This document shows, piece after piece, positions 62,505 to 64,000 of a stretch of 64,000 bases of DNA. Both the position numbers and the translations under genes were made by a program. Position 1 is the stretch's first letter, and every line of letters starts with the position of its first letter. Below the pieces are notes generated by a model. That model saw only the letters and a program-made list of their open reading frames with translations. It did no database searches and had not been told where the DNA came from. The stretch is from NCBI RefSeq assembly GCF_963678635.1, contig NC_087063.1:21024701-21088700 (forward strand). The letters are read 5' to 3'. Origin of the DNA: Symsagittifera roscoffensis (Eukaryota > Xenacoelomorpha > Acoela > Convolutidae).

Positions 62505-62868
62505 ATGCAATGGCCAAATTCTATTCTGAAATTTTTTGCTTTTGGATTACTACTTCTTCGCAGCAATTCTAAATTGTCTAGAAGTTTAAGGATCGACTCG
62601 GTATCGCGATGGCGTCGTTTTTCAAACTTCATCATTGCCTGTGCCATTTTACTCCGGCTTCAAAACGATTCAAAAACATCTGGACGATTTCCCGAGCGCT
62701 ATAACGTTCATTCGCCCTTTTTGCCGTTACTCAATTTAAGGCCGCACACTCTAAGTTACTCGTCAAAGCTCTGCATACCTGCTTCTGCGATAAATTTTTC
62801 TCTTTGAAAGCGAGCTTCATCACTTCTATCCAGGTGTCGATGCAGTCAATTGACTCATCATTAAATTT
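62505..62868 (-). pseudogene. Gag core fragment of the deleted gypsy relative
   Basis: Minus-strand blocks DCIDTWIEVMKL, QVCRALTSNLECAALN, FLNRFEAGVKWHRQ, FEKRRHRDTESI and DNLELLRRSSNPK follow the gag core of the giant element (residues about 436-545) closely. Frameshifts and stops interrupt it, and its upstream part is cut off by the duplication join. Confidence 0.75.
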
Positions 62869-64000
62869 CTGATGGCACTGTTCCAAAATTCAAAAACAAC
62901 AAAGACTAAATTGCTCTCGCACATCAACTGGCTTTGCTTGAAGTAATTGATTGGTTGAAAAAGAACAAACTCAAACTAATTGTCAAAAAAACTAAGACCA
63001 TGGGCCACTGTCGGACCAAACAAAATGAAAAAAAGACCTATAAATTTTTTTTTTAATGACGCCCAAATTAAAGATATAGAAAGTTTTGACTATCCTTGAA
63101 ATCACTTCGACAGTCATTTGAATATTCATCAGCGTTTTGATTAGATAAAAAAAGGTTGAAATTCAGTATTTTTTTTTCAGTTGAGAAAATTTCTAGCAGG
63201 ACAGCAACTAAAAAATGCTTATAAAAATTATGTGCAACCAATCATCCAATAATGAGTTTTAGTTTATGCAAACACGGACAAAACCAAACTGTTAAAACTG
63301 AAAATGAAAATCAGAAGGCTGATTAGAATAAATTTCCAATAAGCTTAGGTTTGTGGATTCAACCACTGAATTAACGCATAAAAGTAAAACATATACCGTC
63401 AGAGAATTTTTTGCGTACGAATTTTGGAAATTTGCGTACGAATTTCAGTTTTTTTATGGAGAAGTTTTTAAAGTTGCGAATAAAATGGTTTACATTTAAA
63501 AAACGCTTACCGGTAGAACGTCCATTGCATTAGATTTATTTAATTAACTACTTTTTTGCTCTCCGTTTATTGAGACACATGACAACGGGCCGGGCTGGCT
63601 TATTGGTGTTTTTCCAAACGATTATGATATGTGTTTGTAAAATTTTATAAATAACTCTGTAACTAGATATTGTTCGAAAACTAAATAATAATTAAAAAAA
63701 TCATAGAAATCATAATAAATAGTTTTCAAACAAAATCTAGTTACAGAATTATTTTATATCATGGAAGCATTCGTGTACTCATAATTTTAATAAAACTTGA
63801 TCCTACTTTTGTTCCCTTTTAGGTTCGAAATCCCTTTTTGGTTCTGATTGATCATTGATCCAGTTTTCCTCCCCGTCATTGACCAGGTCGACACCTCAAT
63901 GCAATAATCTTCCGACGAAGCATTGTGTGGCCTAATATTTTCATAATAAGCAGCGAGTCCATTGCTGAATCGATAGGAATGGCGACCTGAACGGGCACTT
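62869..64000. repeat. Second unit of the 3343-bp tandem duplication (truncated by window end)
   Basis: It matches 59526-60657 with scattered substitutions and homopolymer length changes. The join at 62868/62869 fuses the middle of a gag remnant to the middle of the LINE C RT, which marks the duplication breakpoint. Confidence 0.85.
63787..64000 (-). pseudogene. Second copy of the integrase C-terminal fragment (in duplicate unit 2)
   Basis: It is the same sequence as 60444-60657 with very few changes. It contains the minus-strand SARSGRHSYRFSNGLAAYYE block and continues past the window. Confidence 0.75.

Larger units (their letters stand above)
59526..62868. repeat. First unit of a 3343-bp tandem duplication
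   Basis: The sequence from ctgatggcactgttcc at 59526 recurs at 62869 with a constant net offset of 3343 bp to the window end, with roughly 98% identity by eye over 1132 bp. The unit includes the tail of LINE C, an inverted repeat, and the whole deleted gypsy relative. The second unit starts directly after the first, so this is a head-to-tail duplication, not LTRs. Confidence 0.85.
60444..62868 (-). mobile_element. Internally deleted, decayed Ty3/gypsy element related to the giant element
   Basis: Minus-strand fragments align by eye with the giant Gag-Pol in order. Gag core: CIDTWIEVMKLAFKEKNLS near 62790-62850, then FEKRRHRDTESI near 62630. Pre-protease region: DGLDVYTKAA and IYIGQEELK near 61640-61720. 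Integrase: CLSCQQVKNPRKLRF near 61430-61470, TFQSDNGTAFIGDLTKELIK near 61150-61200 and the C-terminal YYENIRPHNASSEDYC near 60560-60610. Protease, RT and RNase H are missing: the sequence passes from the pre-protease region straight into the integrase zinc region near 61560. Many stops make it inactive. This shows the giant lineage has older relatives in this genome. Confidence 0.8.

Noticed and set aside
59526..64000. The 1132-bp direct repeats as LTRs of the gypsy remnant
   Set aside because: The repeats contain LINE RT and integrase coding fragments, lack TG...CA ends, and adjoin directly as units of one tandem duplication.

Overview
The window is a repeat-dense, AT-rich, intron-containing metazoan genome segment, most likely from a marine invertebrate; I cannot place the species. 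There are no rRNA, tRNA, operon or bacterial signals that I can support. The evidence is retroelements of typical animal clades (BEL/Pao, Ty3/gypsy, Jockey/CR1-like LINEs, a hAT MITE), long AT-rich intergenic DNA and at least one spliced host gene.

The dominant object is a single, apparently intact LTR retrotransposon of 22,977 bp at 5657-28633 (+). It has two 881-bp LTRs that look identical by eye, begin TG and end CA, and carry a TATA box and a poly(A) signal. A repeat-rich leader of about 2.6 kb follows the 5' LTR. The first ORF is a continuous 2935-aa Ty3/gypsy Gag-Pol (Gag with two CCHC knuckles, protease, RT, RNase H, DD35E integrase) whose C-terminus resembles a macro domain. The second ORF of 2959 aa is not an obvious envelope. 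It carries an SGNH-hydrolase-type domain with an intact catalytic triad, a second degenerate SGNH-like domain, and a SUMO-interaction-like C-terminal tail. Each ORF is the first ATG after a strong splice acceptor, and the LTR contains a strong donor, so a retrovirus-like splicing scheme is plausible. The hexamer CTTGAG recurs about ten times more often than expected on the sense strand throughout the element.

Layout: 1-3825 holds a decayed BEL/Pao element (-). 3826-5656 is intergenic DNA with diverged tandem repeats. 5657-28633 is the giant element. 29050-32914 is a decayed LINE (-) with ORF1, endonuclease and an RT lacking its core. 35953-36386 is a hAT-type MITE with a perfect 8-bp target duplication. 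36650-38660 is a TTCGA-based repeat array interrupted by a long (ATGT)n microsatellite. 42320-45760 is a nearly full-length but disabled LINE (-) with a degenerate 2A-like motif and a PHD-like finger. 48470-48925 is a small secreted, neuropeptide-precursor-like gene. 56582-58506 holds the last three exons of an unrecognised host gene with one GC-AG intron. 58945 to the right edge holds another LINE fragment, a deleted relative of the giant element's Gag-Pol on the minus strand, and the start of a second copy of a 3343-bp tandem duplication containing both.

Counts, identities and domain assignments were made by reading; no alignment or database search was run.
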